A DNA stretch of 12,360 bases from Coemansia sp. RSA 922 (GCA_027577415.1 JANBQS010000767.1:1-12360), one strand, 5' to 3'. Positions 1-7,477 are shown, counted from the stretch's first letter. The notes: a model not told the origin generated them from the sequence alone. Program-made: numbers and translations.

Positions 1-2
1 CG

Positions 3-2144
3 GCTGCGCATCCTACTATTCATCAATATGGCTATGATATTCGACAGCTGGACAAGTTGCCTGTTCAGGCTGGGTTTACTCAACGAGCTGGTGTGGATTC
101 AGGGATGACGTCGGCGGAGGCGCGGCAGTATTACTCACAATTTGACGTGTTCCGTCGTATTATGCTCGACCCGGAGTGGGCCAAGCATCAGCAGCGGACG
201 CCGGTGGATGAGCAGATCGGAGAAAGACCGGAGTGGAGCCATAGATTGTCCCAGTGTCGGAGGCGCAGTCGACGTGTGTCGCTGTCTAGCGAGAGACGGG
301 GTCGGCGGCGTATGAGCCATGCGAGTACGGATTCAGCACGGACCCGAGTATCCCGCTCATCTAGCACGTCTAGTAGTGACTCTATGGAGTCGGATAGTCA
401 TGAATCAGTATCGGGTATATCTCTGGGCAAGACATTCGCCATTATGCGTATACCTTTGGTAGTTGCAATTCTGGCAGTTATTGTTGTCGAGCTTGCCATG
501 TACTTTATCATTCGGCTGATAGTCAGAGCTTACGAGGCCTGCGTGATTTGGCGGGGCCGGCGCAGACAGTTGTTCTATGGGCTGAGTAATGCTCAAAGTT
601 ATGAGGAGTATATGGAGTTTGCAAGGGCTATTGATACCGAAATGGGGTTTGGTAATGGCCATATTGACGTACACATGTTGGTTCGGATCACACGAGCTAT
701 GCGACGTGCGCGGGTGCATGCTGAAGATCGGACAAGTTCAGGTAGCGAAACTGATGGTAGTAGTTCGGTGGGGCGGCGGCGAGCTATACTAAAGCTGTGC
801 GATGTGTTGAAGCAGGGAGCGGTGCGTGCCAATGCGGGCGGATGGGAGAGCCGCGAGGTATGGTCTCGGGCCTATGCCAAGGGCAATAGCCTGGTGGACG
901 AGTACGTGGCCGAGGTAGAGCATAGCCTGTGGTGTGTGCGGCGAAGCTCGGCAGTCAGCGCGGCAGAAAAGCTGGCGGTATTCGGGGACCTGGGTCAACA
1001 GCAGGGGCGCACGGCTTTGTGTTTGTCGGGCGGTGCGGCGATGGGCTGGAAGCATTTAGGAGTGGTGAGGTGTTTGCTGGATGAGGCGCGGATGCCACGG
1101 GTTATCTGCGGCACATCTGCTGGGGCACTGGTGGCGGCACTGGTTGCTACGCATACGGACGATGAGCTGAGACGGATTCTGAGGCCGGAGCTGGCCAAGT
1201 ACATTACTCCGTGTCAGGGGTCGTTCTCGGCGGGGATGAGGAATTGGCTGGGACGGGGCCATTACTTTGATGCGGTGGAGTGGGCGGCACGAGCACAGGT
1301 GTTTTCGCGCGGGTGTCTGACTTTTAGAGAGGCGTTTATGAGGACTGGAAAGATCCTTAATATCTCGTGTACGCCGACGGGTGGGCACAGGCATTCGGCG
1401 CCTCGGCTGCTTAACTACATCAATGCTCCCAATGTCTTGGTGTGGAGCGCTGTTCTGGCTAGCGCTGCTCTACCTGGAGTATTGCCGCCTATGGTACTGT
1501 TGATGAAAACTCGTGGGCGTGTCAGGCCTTATACTGATTCGGGCGTCTTGTGGCGAGACGGCAGTTTCAGTAGCGATATACCGTATGGCCCTGACTTGCG
1601 TCTACTCAATGTGCAGTTCACGGTGGTCAGTCAAGTGAACCCGCATATTACCATGTTCTTTTACGACCGCGGTGGCTCTGTAGGACAACCTCCAGCTCGG
1701 GGTCGTAGTAGCATGTGGCGTGGCGGGTTCATACTCTCTGCTATGGAGCATATACTCAAACTGGATATCCGCAAGTGGCTTCGTCTGCTCTGCGACCTTA
1801 ATCTGGTGCCGCTTTTGTTTAACCAGGATTGGTCGTACGTATGGTTGCAAAAGTTCGACGGTAATGTGACGGTTTTGCCACAGGGCAGTGAGTGGATGTC
1901 TCTGTTGAGTGATCCTAGTGTGGTGTCGTTGGAGAGGAGTATGAGGCAGGGCGTTGTGGCTACGTGGCCAAAGATCAAAATGCTGGGGACTCGGCAGCGT
2001 GTGGAGGACGCGGTTGCTGACGGGTGGGCAGAGGCATATCGTGAGTGCTACGGTGCTTCGCCACCGCCTACCACACTGGCTCTGCGTGGAAAGCAAGGCC
2101 GTGCGCGCAAAAAGAGCATTGCGGAGGTCTACCATCATCGCTGA
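3..2144 (+). CDS. Patatin-domain triacylglycerol lipase (Tgl3/4/5-like), 5' partial
   Basis: Predicted fungal lipid-droplet lipase that hydrolyses stored triacylglycerol. The frame is open to the left edge, so the true start lies outside the window; the first in-frame ATG visible is at 105. Order of parts: a Ser/Arg-rich low-complexity stretch (about 237-420); one strong hydrophobic segment (about 441-527), probably membrane-associated; then a region around 560-720 resembling the DUF3336 domain that precedes the patatin domain in fungal Tgl proteins. The patatin core has a Gly-rich oxyanion loop GGAAMGW (1029-1049), a nucleophile elbow GTSAG with Ser codon 1116-1118, the family block NAPNVLVWSAVLASAALPGV (about 1413-1475), and the catalytic Asp of DGS at 1557-1559. 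A C-terminal LQKFDGNVT stretch is also typical of the family. Both members of the Ser-Asp dyad are present, so it looks active. AATAAA follows at 2227-2232. Which Tgl paralogue it is cannot be decided here. Confidence 0.9.
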   Translation, partial: AAHPTIHQYGYDIRQLDKLPVQAGFTQRAGVDSGMTSAEARQYYSQFDVFRRIMLDPEWAKHQQRTPVDEQIGERPEWSHRLSQCRRRSRRVSLSSERRGRRRMSHASTDSARTRVSRSSSTSSSDSMESDSHESVSGISLGKTFAIMRIPLVVAILAVIVVELAMYFIIRLIVRAYEACVIWRGRRRQLFYGLSNAQSYEEYMEFARAIDTEMGFGNGHIDVHMLVRITRAMRRARVHAEDRTSSGSETDGSSSVGRRRAILKLCDVLKQGAVRANAGGWESREVWSRAYAKGNSLVDEYVAEVEHSLWCVRRSSAVSAAEKLAVFGDLGQQQGRTALCLSGGAAMGWKHLGVVRCLLDEARMPRVICGTSAGALVAALVATHTDDELRRILRPELAKYITPCQGSFSAGMRNWLGRGHYFDAVEWAARAQVFSRGCLTFREAFMRTGKILNISCTPTGGHRHSAPRLLNYINAPNVLVWSAVLASAALPGVLPPMVLLMKTRGRVRPYTDSGVLWRDGSFSSDIPYGPDLRLLNVQFTVVSQVNPHITMFFYDRGGSVGQPPARGRSSMWRGGFILSAMEHILKLDIRKWLRLLCDLNLVPLLFNQDWSYVWLQKFDGNVTVLPQGSEWMSLLSDPSVVSLERSMRQGVVATWPKIKMLGTRQRVEDAVADGWAEAYRECYGASPPPTTLALRGKQGRARKKSIAEVYHHR

Positions 2145-2226
2145 GTGCCTGAGGACATATGGACTGGATGAGATCATGTCGTGGTCCAATCAGAATCGAC
2201 AACCAGAATCGACGGTCCATGAAATT

Positions 2227-2232
2227 AATAAA
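2227..2232 (+). terminator. Poly(A) signal of the lipase gene
   Basis: Canonical AATAAA hexamer 83 bases after the lipase stop and 78 bases before the next start codon. It fits 3'-end formation of the lipase mRNA within the 165-base gap to SND1. Confidence 0.45.
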
Positions 2233-2309
2233 GTGGAGCTCGAAACTCCAGTACTTGTTTCTCCTCTTATTGCGAATTTTCAGTAGATTACTCTCTTTTT
2301 TTTTTAAAA

Positions 2310-4976
2310 ATGTCATCTCTTTCTGGCGCAACAGTCAAGCTCGCGTTGTCGGGCGACAGCGTGATTCTGCGTGGTGCTTTGCGTGGTAAGCAGGCGCCAG
2401 CAGAGCGCACGCTAAGCCTAGCGTTCATTTCGGCGCCGCGGCTGGGCAATGCCAAAAAGGAGTCAGTAGACGAGGCGTTTTCACTCGAGTCGCGCGAGTA
2501 CCTGCGGCGGCGGGCGGCGGGTAAAGCTGTGCGGTTCTCAGTGGCGTACACTACGGCCAGCGGGCGCGAATTCGGACATTTATACCTGGGGCCTGACCTG
2601 GTGCGCGACAACGCAGCGCTGATGATTGTACGCGAGGGGTGGGCGCGGGTGTCGGACGCGGCGCGCGGCAAGCTCTCGCGGTCGGACACCACAGACGAGG
2701 ATCGCATGATGATCGAGGACCTGGTGGACGGCGAGCAGTATGCGCGCGATGGGCGGCGCGGCATGTGGGACGAGGCCGCAAAGGCCGGGCGGCCGCGGCT
2801 GGTGGCGTTTGAGGGCGATGCGGCCGAGTTTCTGGCGGCGCACAAGGGCCGCGAGCTGCGCGGCACAGTGGAGATGGTGCGCGACGCGGCGTCGCTCCGC
2901 GTCATGCTGCACCTGCCGCAGGCGCACCAGATGGTGACGGTGGCGCTGGCGGGCGTGCGCGCGCCCCAGGTCGCCGAGCCGTTCGGCGCCGAGGCGCGGT
3001 TCAACGTCGAGCTGCGGCTGCTGCAGCAGGACGTCAAGGTGCGGCTCGAGGCGCCCGCGCACGGCGCGCCCGGCTCGTTTGTCGGCACTGTGGCGCACCC
3101 GGCGGGCAACATTGCCGAGTGGCTGGTGTCGTCGGGGTTCGCGCGCGTGCAGGACTGGTCGGCCGCGCACGCGTCTGACCCGCAGCGCCTGCGCACGCTG
3201 GAGCGCGAGGCCCGCACCAAGCGCCTGCGCCTGTGGCAGTCCGAGTCGGCAGACGCGCCGGCGTCCTCGGCTGTGTTTGAGGCCACGGTGGTGCGCGTTG
3301 TCAGCGGCGACACGCTGGTGGTGGCCGATGCCAGCGGCGCCGACCGCGAGTTTCAGCTGGCATCAGTGCGCCAGCCGCGCGCCGCCGACCCCGCCACGGC
3401 CGGGTACGCTGAGCTGGCGCGCGAGGCGCTGCGCCGCTTCTGCATCGGAAAGCCCGTCTCGGTGGCCGTCGACTACCACAAGCCGGCCACCGAGGGATTC
3501 CGCGCGCGCGACTGCGCCACCGTGCGCGTGCGTGGCGAGGACGCGGCTGCTCGCCTGGTGCGCGCCGGCCTGCTGGGCGTGCTGCGCCACCGCGCCGACG
3601 ACGACCACCGGTCGTCCAACTACGACGAGCTGGCCGACGCCGAGGCGCAGGCAGTGGCCGCGAAGGCCGGCATGCACTCAGGCAAGCCCGTGGCGCCGGC
3701 GAAGCTCGCTGACGCGTCGGAGAGCGCGGCGCGCGCGCGCTCGTTCCTCCCGCACTGGCAGCGCTCGGGCCGCGTGCCCTGCGTTGTCGAGCATGTGGCC
3801 GGCGGCGCGCGCTTCCGCCTGCTGGTGGCCAAGGACGCTGCCAAGCTGACATTCGTGCTGGGCGGCATCCGCTGCCCCCGCGCGCCGCGCGCCAACGACA
3901 GCGATGGCGAGCCGTGGGGCGCGGAGGCCCTGGCGTACTCACAGCGCCACGCCCTGCAGCGCAACGTCGAGTTTGAGATCGAGGGCGTCGACAAGGCGGG
4001 CGCCTTCATTGGCTCGCTGTGGCTTGCCAAGGACCAGAGCCTCGCCGAGGACCTGCTGCGCAGCGGCCTGGCCTCCGTGCACGCCTTTTCTGCCGACCAG
4101 AGCCCGCACGGCGCTGCGCTGCGTGCTGCCGAGCGCCAGGCGCAGGACGCGCACCGCGGCATGTGGGCCGACTACGACGCCGCTGCTGCGGAGGCTGCGA
4201 GCCGCCAGGTCGAAGAGGAAAAGAAGGCCCGCCACGCCGAGCCCGCCGCGCCGCTGGCTCCGCGCACAGAGTTCCTGGACGTTGTGGTCTCTGAGCTTGA
4301 GCGTGCCAGCGGCCGCTTTTTTGTGCAGATTGCGCAGCCTGACAACATCGCTGGCCTCGAGTCGCTGATGCAAGCGCTTGCCCTCGACTTGAAGCAGCCC
4401 AAGCAGCCCGCTGACTTTGCGCCAAAGGCTGGCCAGCTCGTGGCTGCCTGCTACTCAGTCGGCGATGAGTGGCATCGTGCGCGCCTCGTGAAGCATATGC
4501 CGGGAAAGCGTGAGTGCGAGGTTTTATATGTTGATTTTGGAAACTCGGAAATCCTGCCTGTTGACCGCATTCGCCCGCTTTCTGCCAAGTTCTCTGCCCT
4601 GCCGACTCAGGCCCACGAGGCTCAGCTGGCCTTTGTTAGCTTGCCGAATGAGTCGTTTGCGTCGGATTATGTCAACGACTCGATGGATGAGCTCAGGCGT
4701 CTGGTGGAGGGCCGTCAGCTTGTGGCTAATGTCGAGGCTCGTCCGAGCAATGGTCCCTTGCATCTTACCTTGTATGACCCGGAGCTGGGACGCCCGCTTA
4801 TTGAGAAGAGTGTTAATGGCTTGATTGCTTCGGCTGGATTCGCTGTGGCTGATAAACGCGCGCTGTCGACTTTGCATAATCAGGCTGCTGCTGCAAAGAT
4901 TGATGCTCTGGTGGCTGAGGCAAGAGAGAACCATCGTGGCATGTGGGAATACGGTGACGTAACAGCTGACGATTAG
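2310..4976 (+). CDS. SND1: Tudor-SN / staphylococcal nuclease domain-containing protein 1
   Basis: Cytoplasmic RNA-binding scaffold, in other eukaryotes linked to RNA decay, splicing, RISC and stress granules. The 888-aa single-exon frame has the family's full architecture and about the usual length (roughly 900 aa). SN1 covers about residues 5-155, SN2 165-310, SN3 320-460 and SN4 480-625; three of the repeats end in a G-M-W or G-M-H motif. The Tudor domain (about 655-755) includes W721 and LYVDFGNSE at 739-747, which supply aromatic-cage residues. A partial SN5 runs from about 765 and ends with GMWEYG. The SN repeats keep recognisable folds (for example YLGPDLV in SN1 and CPRAPR in SN4), but nuclease activity cannot be judged by eye. 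ATG 2310 is chosen because it follows a T10 tract and begins the SN1 strand. The third-codon GC is extreme in the middle and much lower towards the 3' end. No introns are needed. Confidence 0.96.
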   Translation: MSSLSGATVKLALSGDSVILRGALRGKQAPAERTLSLAFISAPRLGNAKKESVDEAFSLESREYLRRRAAGKAVRFSVAYTTASGREFGHLYLGPDLVRDNAALMIVREGWARVSDAARGKLSRSDTTDEDRMMIEDLVDGEQYARDGRRGMWDEAAKAGRPRLVAFEGDAAEFLAAHKGRELRGTVEMVRDAASLRVMLHLPQAHQMVTVALAGVRAPQVAEPFGAEARFNVELRLLQQDVKVRLEAPAHGAPGSFVGTVAHPAGNIAEWLVSSGFARVQDWSAAHASDPQRLRTLEREARTKRLRLWQSESADAPASSAVFEATVVRVVSGDTLVVADASGADREFQLASVRQPRAADPATAGYAELAREALRRFCIGKPVSVAVDYHKPATEGFRARDCATVRVRGEDAAARLVRAGLLGVLRHRADDDHRSSNYDELADAEAQAVAAKAGMHSGKPVAPAKLADASESAARARSFLPHWQRSGRVPCVVEHVAGGARFRLLVAKDAAKLTFVLGGIRCPRAPRANDSDGEPWGAEALAYSQRHALQRNVEFEIEGVDKAGAFIGSLWLAKDQSLAEDLLRSGLASVHAFSADQSPHGAALRAAERQAQDAHRGMWADYDAAAAEAASRQVEEEKKARHAEPAAPLAPRTEFLDVVVSELERASGRFFVQIAQPDNIAGLESLMQALALDLKQPKQPADFAPKAGQLVAACYSVGDEWHRARLVKHMPGKRECEVLYVDFGNSEILPVDRIRPLSAKFSALPTQAHEAQLAFVSLPNESFASDYVNDSMDELRRLVEGRQLVANVEARPSNGPLHLTLYDPELGRPLIEKSVNGLIASAGFAVADKRALSTLHNQAAAAKIDALVAEARENHRGMWEYGDVTADD

Positions 4977-4996
4977 TGATTTCAACTCAATCTTCC

Positions 4997-5010
4997 AAAA
5001 AAAAAAAAAA
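4997..5010 (+). repeat. A14 homopolymer just downstream of SND1
   Basis: Fourteen consecutive A residues start 20 bases after the SND1 stop. No AATAAA is visible in this gap. The run marks the switch from GC-rich to AT-rich DNA. It could be a 3'-end element, a nucleosome-depleting tract, or a scar of an inserted polyadenylated copy. Confidence 0.6.
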
Positions 5011-5015
5011 TTCTC

Positions 5016-5025
5016 ACCACGTGGT
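5016..5025. promoter_or_regulatory. Perfect palindrome with a CACGTG E-box
   Basis: ACCACGTGGT is a perfect 10-base palindrome around CACGTG, the core bound by bHLH regulators (Pho4/Cbf1 type in yeasts). It sits about 58 bases upstream of the TATA box at 5083, a plausible activator position for the gene at 5202. Binding is inferred from the motif only. Confidence 0.35.
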
Positions 5026-5082
5026 TTGTCTTGACTGGTAATGTCACCTGCCTTTTCGTTACATCAACGACACAAGAAGAAG

Positions 5083-5088
5083 TATAAA
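5083..5088 (+). promoter_or_regulatory. TATA box of the gene at 5202
   Basis: TATAAA 119 bases before the ATG at 5202. The stretch between is pyrimidine-rich (CTCCTCTCTC, then T runs ending in CCCCAG) and resembles a 5' leader. The T/C tract before CCCCAG at about 5176-5181 could also be a 3' splice site of a leader intron. Confidence 0.5.
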
Positions 5089-5201
5089 GAAGAGGGAATT
5101 CCAACACTCCTCTCTCTTTCTCTGGCAATTTTTTTATCCTCCATCTTTCCTCATTACATAGTAGTTCTTTTTTTCCCCAGGGGTCGCACGCACACACAAC
5201 A

Positions 5202-5600
5202 ATGTATTTCCCTCACGAACAAGAATATGTCAATACATCCCCGTCAGTTGATAAAACCAATTTATTTATTCCTGAGTATTCTGTGGAAGTATTCGATCCC
5301 TCCAAGAATAAAATGATACAAACATGTATTATTAAACCTGACCAAACTATGGCAGATTTGTATGTACGAATTTCTGCTGGACTACCAGATTCTTATAAAG
5401 ACTGGACATTCTATCTTACTCATGTAGACGCAAACAGGAGTAATTGGGACGCTATTGAGGATAATTCGGATATGATTAAAGATGTTTTTAAAGTTGCTAA
5501 ACCCAAAGTAAACATTATACTTGAACCTCCTAGTACTAAAGACCGTAAAAATGAAAGACGCAGGTATATAGTACGTAAAGATTCAGGATTCCAGGAGTGA
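5202..5600 (+). CDS. Small unrecognised protein, ubiquitin-like fold suspected
   Basis: 132-aa protein with no family I recognise. The visible pattern is an N-terminal tail (1-24), two strands around YSVEV (26-30) and TCIIKP (41-46), an amphipathic helix (MADLYVRISAGL, 50-61), a strand at WTFYLT (68-73), a short acidic helix (DMIKDVF) and a final strand VNIILE (103-108). That order and spacing matches the beta-grasp of ubiquitin, where a helix also follows a strand hairpin. This is inference from pattern, not detected homology. The tail (112-126, KDRKNERRRYIVRK) is strongly basic and could be a nuclear localisation or nucleic-acid contact. The start is the first ATG after the TATA box, in context ACAACAATG. 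AATAAA lies 6 bases after the stop. Codon use is AT-rich, unlike SND1. Confidence 0.65.
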   Translation: MYFPHEQEYVNTSPSVDKTNLFIPEYSVEVFDPSKNKMIQTCIIKPDQTMADLYVRISAGLPDSYKDWTFYLTHVDANRSNWDAIEDNSDMIKDVFKVAKPKVNIILEPPSTKDRKNERRRYIVRKDSGFQE

Positions 5601-5605
5601 TTTGG

Positions 5606-5611
5606 AATAAA
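5606..5611 (+). terminator. Poly(A) signal of the gene at 5202
   Basis: AATAAA begins 6 bases after the stop codon of the 132-aa gene, implying a very short 3' untranslated region. Confidence 0.5.
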
Positions 5612-5640
5612 AACAAGGGGAGGGTGAAGCATTTGCTCTG

Positions 5641-5723
5641 ATTTTCTTTAGCTAAAAGAAACCTCTCTCGATTTAGGTCGATTTTCTTTAGCCCAAAGAA
5701 ACCCACCCCCTTGATTTAGGTCG
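5641..5723 (+). repeat. Imperfect direct repeat with internal inverted arms
   Basis: Two adjacent copies (5641-5680 and 5681-5723) share ATTTTCTTTAGC, then AAAGAAAC, and end in GATTTAGGTCG. Within each copy TTTCTTT and AAAGAAA are inverted arms around a short centre (AGCTA in copy 1, AGCCC in copy 2). The pair lies 95-177 bases upstream of the TATA box at 5818, where activator sites would be expected, and after the poly(A) signal of the preceding gene. Confidence 0.75.
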
Positions 5724-5817
5724 ACTTACTTTCCACAAAAGAGTGTCTCACCTGATCAAAGCCCTACTTTTTGTTTCCTTGACTGCGATGGTTTCTCTGT
5801 TGACTGGAGGTAGGGAT

Positions 5818-5823
5818 TATAAG
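5818..5823 (+). promoter_or_regulatory. TATA-like box of the gene at 5905
   Basis: TATAAG preceded by GGGAT, 87 bases before the ATG at 5905. The spacing and the leader (a TCTCATTCATT stretch, then CTTCACTCTTAT) resemble those of the minus-strand array genes, so the promoter type may be shared. Confidence 0.5.
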
Positions 5824-5904
5824 AAAAAAAAAGAAGAAAATACCCTTCTCATTCATTTTTTTCTTCACTCTTATTTTTTCAATTAGAATTTCTTCTTCCA
5901 AATC

Positions 5905-6231
5905 ATGCCTCTTTACACTCCTTCTCAAATAATACCATCTAAACCTATTCCAAACGCTATTATTCCAATTTACCATGTTTTTTTTGTTGATCAAGTCTAT
6001 CAAGAGGATATATGTGGATACTTTATTGATTCTAATGCTCTTATTTCTGCCTTGTATGCTCAAGTAAGTGCTTCTATTGATCAGTGTTGTGTGGATAAGG
6101 GATTTGAAATTATATATAATCATCAAGTTTTAACTAACATGGATGAACCCGCTAAACAGGCCTTCAAGAATGAGGTCAAGCCTGTAATACGCATCTTTTA
6201 TAAAGGCTATTGTCCAGGTGAAGACTCTTAA
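5905..6231 (+). CDS. Small unrecognised protein, second ubiquitin-like candidate
   Basis: 108-aa protein of unknown family. The visible order is a Pro-rich start (1-20), strand YHVFFVD (23-29), strand ICGYFID (36-42), helix ALISALYAQVSASI (45-58), then FEIIYNHQVLTNMDE (67-81), which resembles the strand-turn-strand after the ubiquitin helix, and a last strand VIRIFYKG (94-101). It shares this layout with the 132-aa neighbour at 5202 but little identity, so the two may be diverged paralogues (inference). Cysteines at 37, 61, 62 and 103 have no obvious metal-site spacing. There is no signal peptide. The ATG is the first after the TATA box, and AATAAA follows at 6272. It is convergent with the minus-strand array, with a 108-base gap. 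Confidence 0.65.
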   Translation: MPLYTPSQIIPSKPIPNAIIPIYHVFFVDQVYQEDICGYFIDSNALISALYAQVSASIDQCCVDKGFEIIYNHQVLTNMDEPAKQAFKNEVKPVIRIFYKGYCPGEDS

Positions 6232-6271
6232 TTAGTAGATTACTTATTATAATGACATGGCTATTCTGTTT

Positions 6272-6277
6272 AATAAA
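6272..6277 (+). terminator. Poly(A) signal of the gene at 5905
   Basis: AATAAA about 40 bases after the stop at 6231. It lies in the short convergent gap, close to a minus-strand AATAAA at 6309-6314. Confidence 0.5.
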
Positions 6278-6308
6278 ATAAATCTTTCCTTGATATCTGT
6301 TTACAAAT

Positions 6309-6314
6309 TTTATT
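6309..6314 (-). terminator. Poly(A) signal for the broken array unit 1
   Basis: Minus-strand AATAAA about 26 bases beyond the stop of the C-terminal remnant (6340). Its survival fits a once-functional gene with this 3' end. Confidence 0.4.
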
Positions 6315-6339
6315 AATCAAGAAATTAAACCTATAGTCT

Positions 6340-6875
6340 TTACTCGCAAAATGCTTCTAAAATAGAGCAGAACATGTCAGGCTCAAGCCCAGAATGATTG
6401 GTGGCTGCAGCATTGTCCGACTTGCTCCACATGAGTTTCCATTTGGTGTCAGCTACTCTTTGTCCGTAAAACAACACCCTTTTGTTGTCAGTACAAACTA
6501 CAGTGTATCTAAAAGTTCCACTTGACTCACCATCTGCTCCCACTATATCTTTGGTAGACGGTTTATTTGCACTATTGCTAGCTGCATACACTTTAACACG
6601 CTGGATTATTTCATCAAATGTGTCACGCAGAATTAGTCAAGATCACTGGATCGGCGAATTGGGCAAGGGTCTGCGGCTTAGCCGCAGTAGAACGTTGTTA
6701 TTTAAAAAGAGTTTATTGTTGTTTACAAAATAGAACTCTTTATCTTCTCTTTATATTTATCGGAATACATTTTAGTATCACAAAATGAGCCAATTATAAA
6801 TTTCCCCACGTAGCTATTTTCCACATTGTTGCCGGGCTCTACTAGTGTCACTTCGTTGTTGCTGTTGTAAGCCAT
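6340..6875 (-). pseudogene. Array unit 1: small family gene split by an insertion-like segment
   Basis: The family promoter leads to an ATG at 6875 that opens 50 codons (MAYNSNNEVTL start, stop at 6723). Further on, an open frame at 6340-6636 encodes the family C-terminal part: TFDEIIQRVKVYAASN (helix), TFRYTVV and LFYGQRV (strands) and WKLMWSK, matching GFEYTLI...FF...HWLLTWSS of unit 2. This second frame has no usable ATG before its core; its earliest start-like codon is GTG at 6591, and TGA at 6637-6639 blocks it upstream. I read it as one gene interrupted between about 6637 and 6840. The intervening DNA carries a GC-rich palindrome and its own AATAAA (6712-6717). An intron is less likely because the only acceptor (CCAG, ending at 6601) would remove residues homologous to the family helix. 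Confidence 0.6.
6671..6687. repeat. GC-rich perfect inverted repeat inside broken unit 1
   Basis: CTGCGGCT and AGCCGCAG form a perfect 8-base inverted repeat around a single T. It sits in the only GC-rich patch of the surrounding AT-rich DNA and in the segment that interrupts unit 1. It looks like a mobile-element end or a protein-binding palindrome; no known element could be recognised. Confidence 0.7.
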
Positions 6876-6963
6876 GGTAGTATAAATCAAGTGGATATGG
6901 AGAATTGAATGAGATGAATAATAGGCAAAAAAAATTTGTTGGTTGGTGTGGCATCCTTGCCTT

Positions 6964-6969
6964 TTTATA
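6964..6969 (-). promoter_or_regulatory. TATA box of array unit 1
   Basis: CTATAAAAAGG on the minus strand, 89 bases before ATG 6875. The leader that follows (TTCATCTCATTCAATTC, then CACTTGATTTATAC before the ATG) matches the other array leaders. Confidence 0.6.
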
Positions 6970-6975
6970 GCCTGT

Positions 6976-7440
6976 TAAACGATGGGAAAAAATTGTCTAC
7001 ACACATGGCTGCTTCTTGCTCTACCATTTCTCCACTTATTTTTATTCACTCTTCTTTATTCAAGCAGCAAGCTTTGTCTATAAAGTAAAGCTTTGTACAT
7101 TAAAGCTTTGTCTTTTTCTAAAATCTTTTTGCCTGTCAATGCATCTATAATTGGATATTAAAAAGTAGAACTTGTTGCTCTTTTTGAATCATGTCACATG
7201 CGAGCCTTTACCATCCTCCACGTGGCTCACTCCAGCTTAATTTTTTTATGGAATTTGTTGAGTAATTACAAGGGATTGTCGCTCTATTAACCCTTTGTCG
7301 GGCTTACAATTGAGAGGTGTCATCCTATTAATCTAGACAACCAACCTGCGCGGTATTTGGTCACTACTAATTTCTACACCTCAACTCTGCTCAGAATGAG
7401 AACTTGCTTCTACAAAAAAAATTATAACAAATGTATTTGG
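6976..7440. other. Non-coding stretch upstream of array unit 1
   Basis: AT-rich, with no credible gene on either strand. It holds three direct copies of AAGCTTTGT at 7069-7077, 7088-7096 and 7103-7111, preceded by TTCAAGCAGCAAG, which resembles TTCAAGCAGCAGG about 420 bases beyond the TATA box of unit 2. A CCACGTGG E-box palindrome sits at 7218-7225. It is probably the upstream control region of unit 1 plus the distal 3' flank of unit 2. Confidence 0.4.
7218..7225. promoter_or_regulatory. CCACGTGG E-box palindrome
   Basis: Second CACGTG core in the window, about 250 bases upstream of the unit 1 TATA box. It is the same core as the palindrome at 5016-5025. A bHLH site is possible but is judged only from the motif. 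Confidence 0.25.
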
Positions 7441-7477
7441 AATAATGTGTTAAAAAAATGCTGAGGTCATTAAAAAG

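Noticed and set aside
2288..3313. Long minus-strand frame (341 codons) over the 5' half of SND1
   Set aside because: It is antisense to a confident gene in GC-rich DNA, where stop codons are rare; its composition (Arg/Ser/Ala-rich) is that of a shadow frame.
5041..5316. Plus-strand frame of 91 codons before and over the gene at 5202
   Set aside because: Its ATG lies upstream of the TATA box and it overlaps the better-supported 132-aa gene in another frame.
5826..5830. CRISPR array, tRNA or rRNA anywhere in the window
   Set aside because: No spacer-separated repeats, cloverleaf with conserved arms or ribosomal segments could be recognised by eye on either strand.
6601..6842. Intron joining the two halves of array unit 1
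   Set aside because: A CTAAT branch-like site and CCAG acceptor exist, but using them removes codons homologous to the family helix, and the intact members have no intron.
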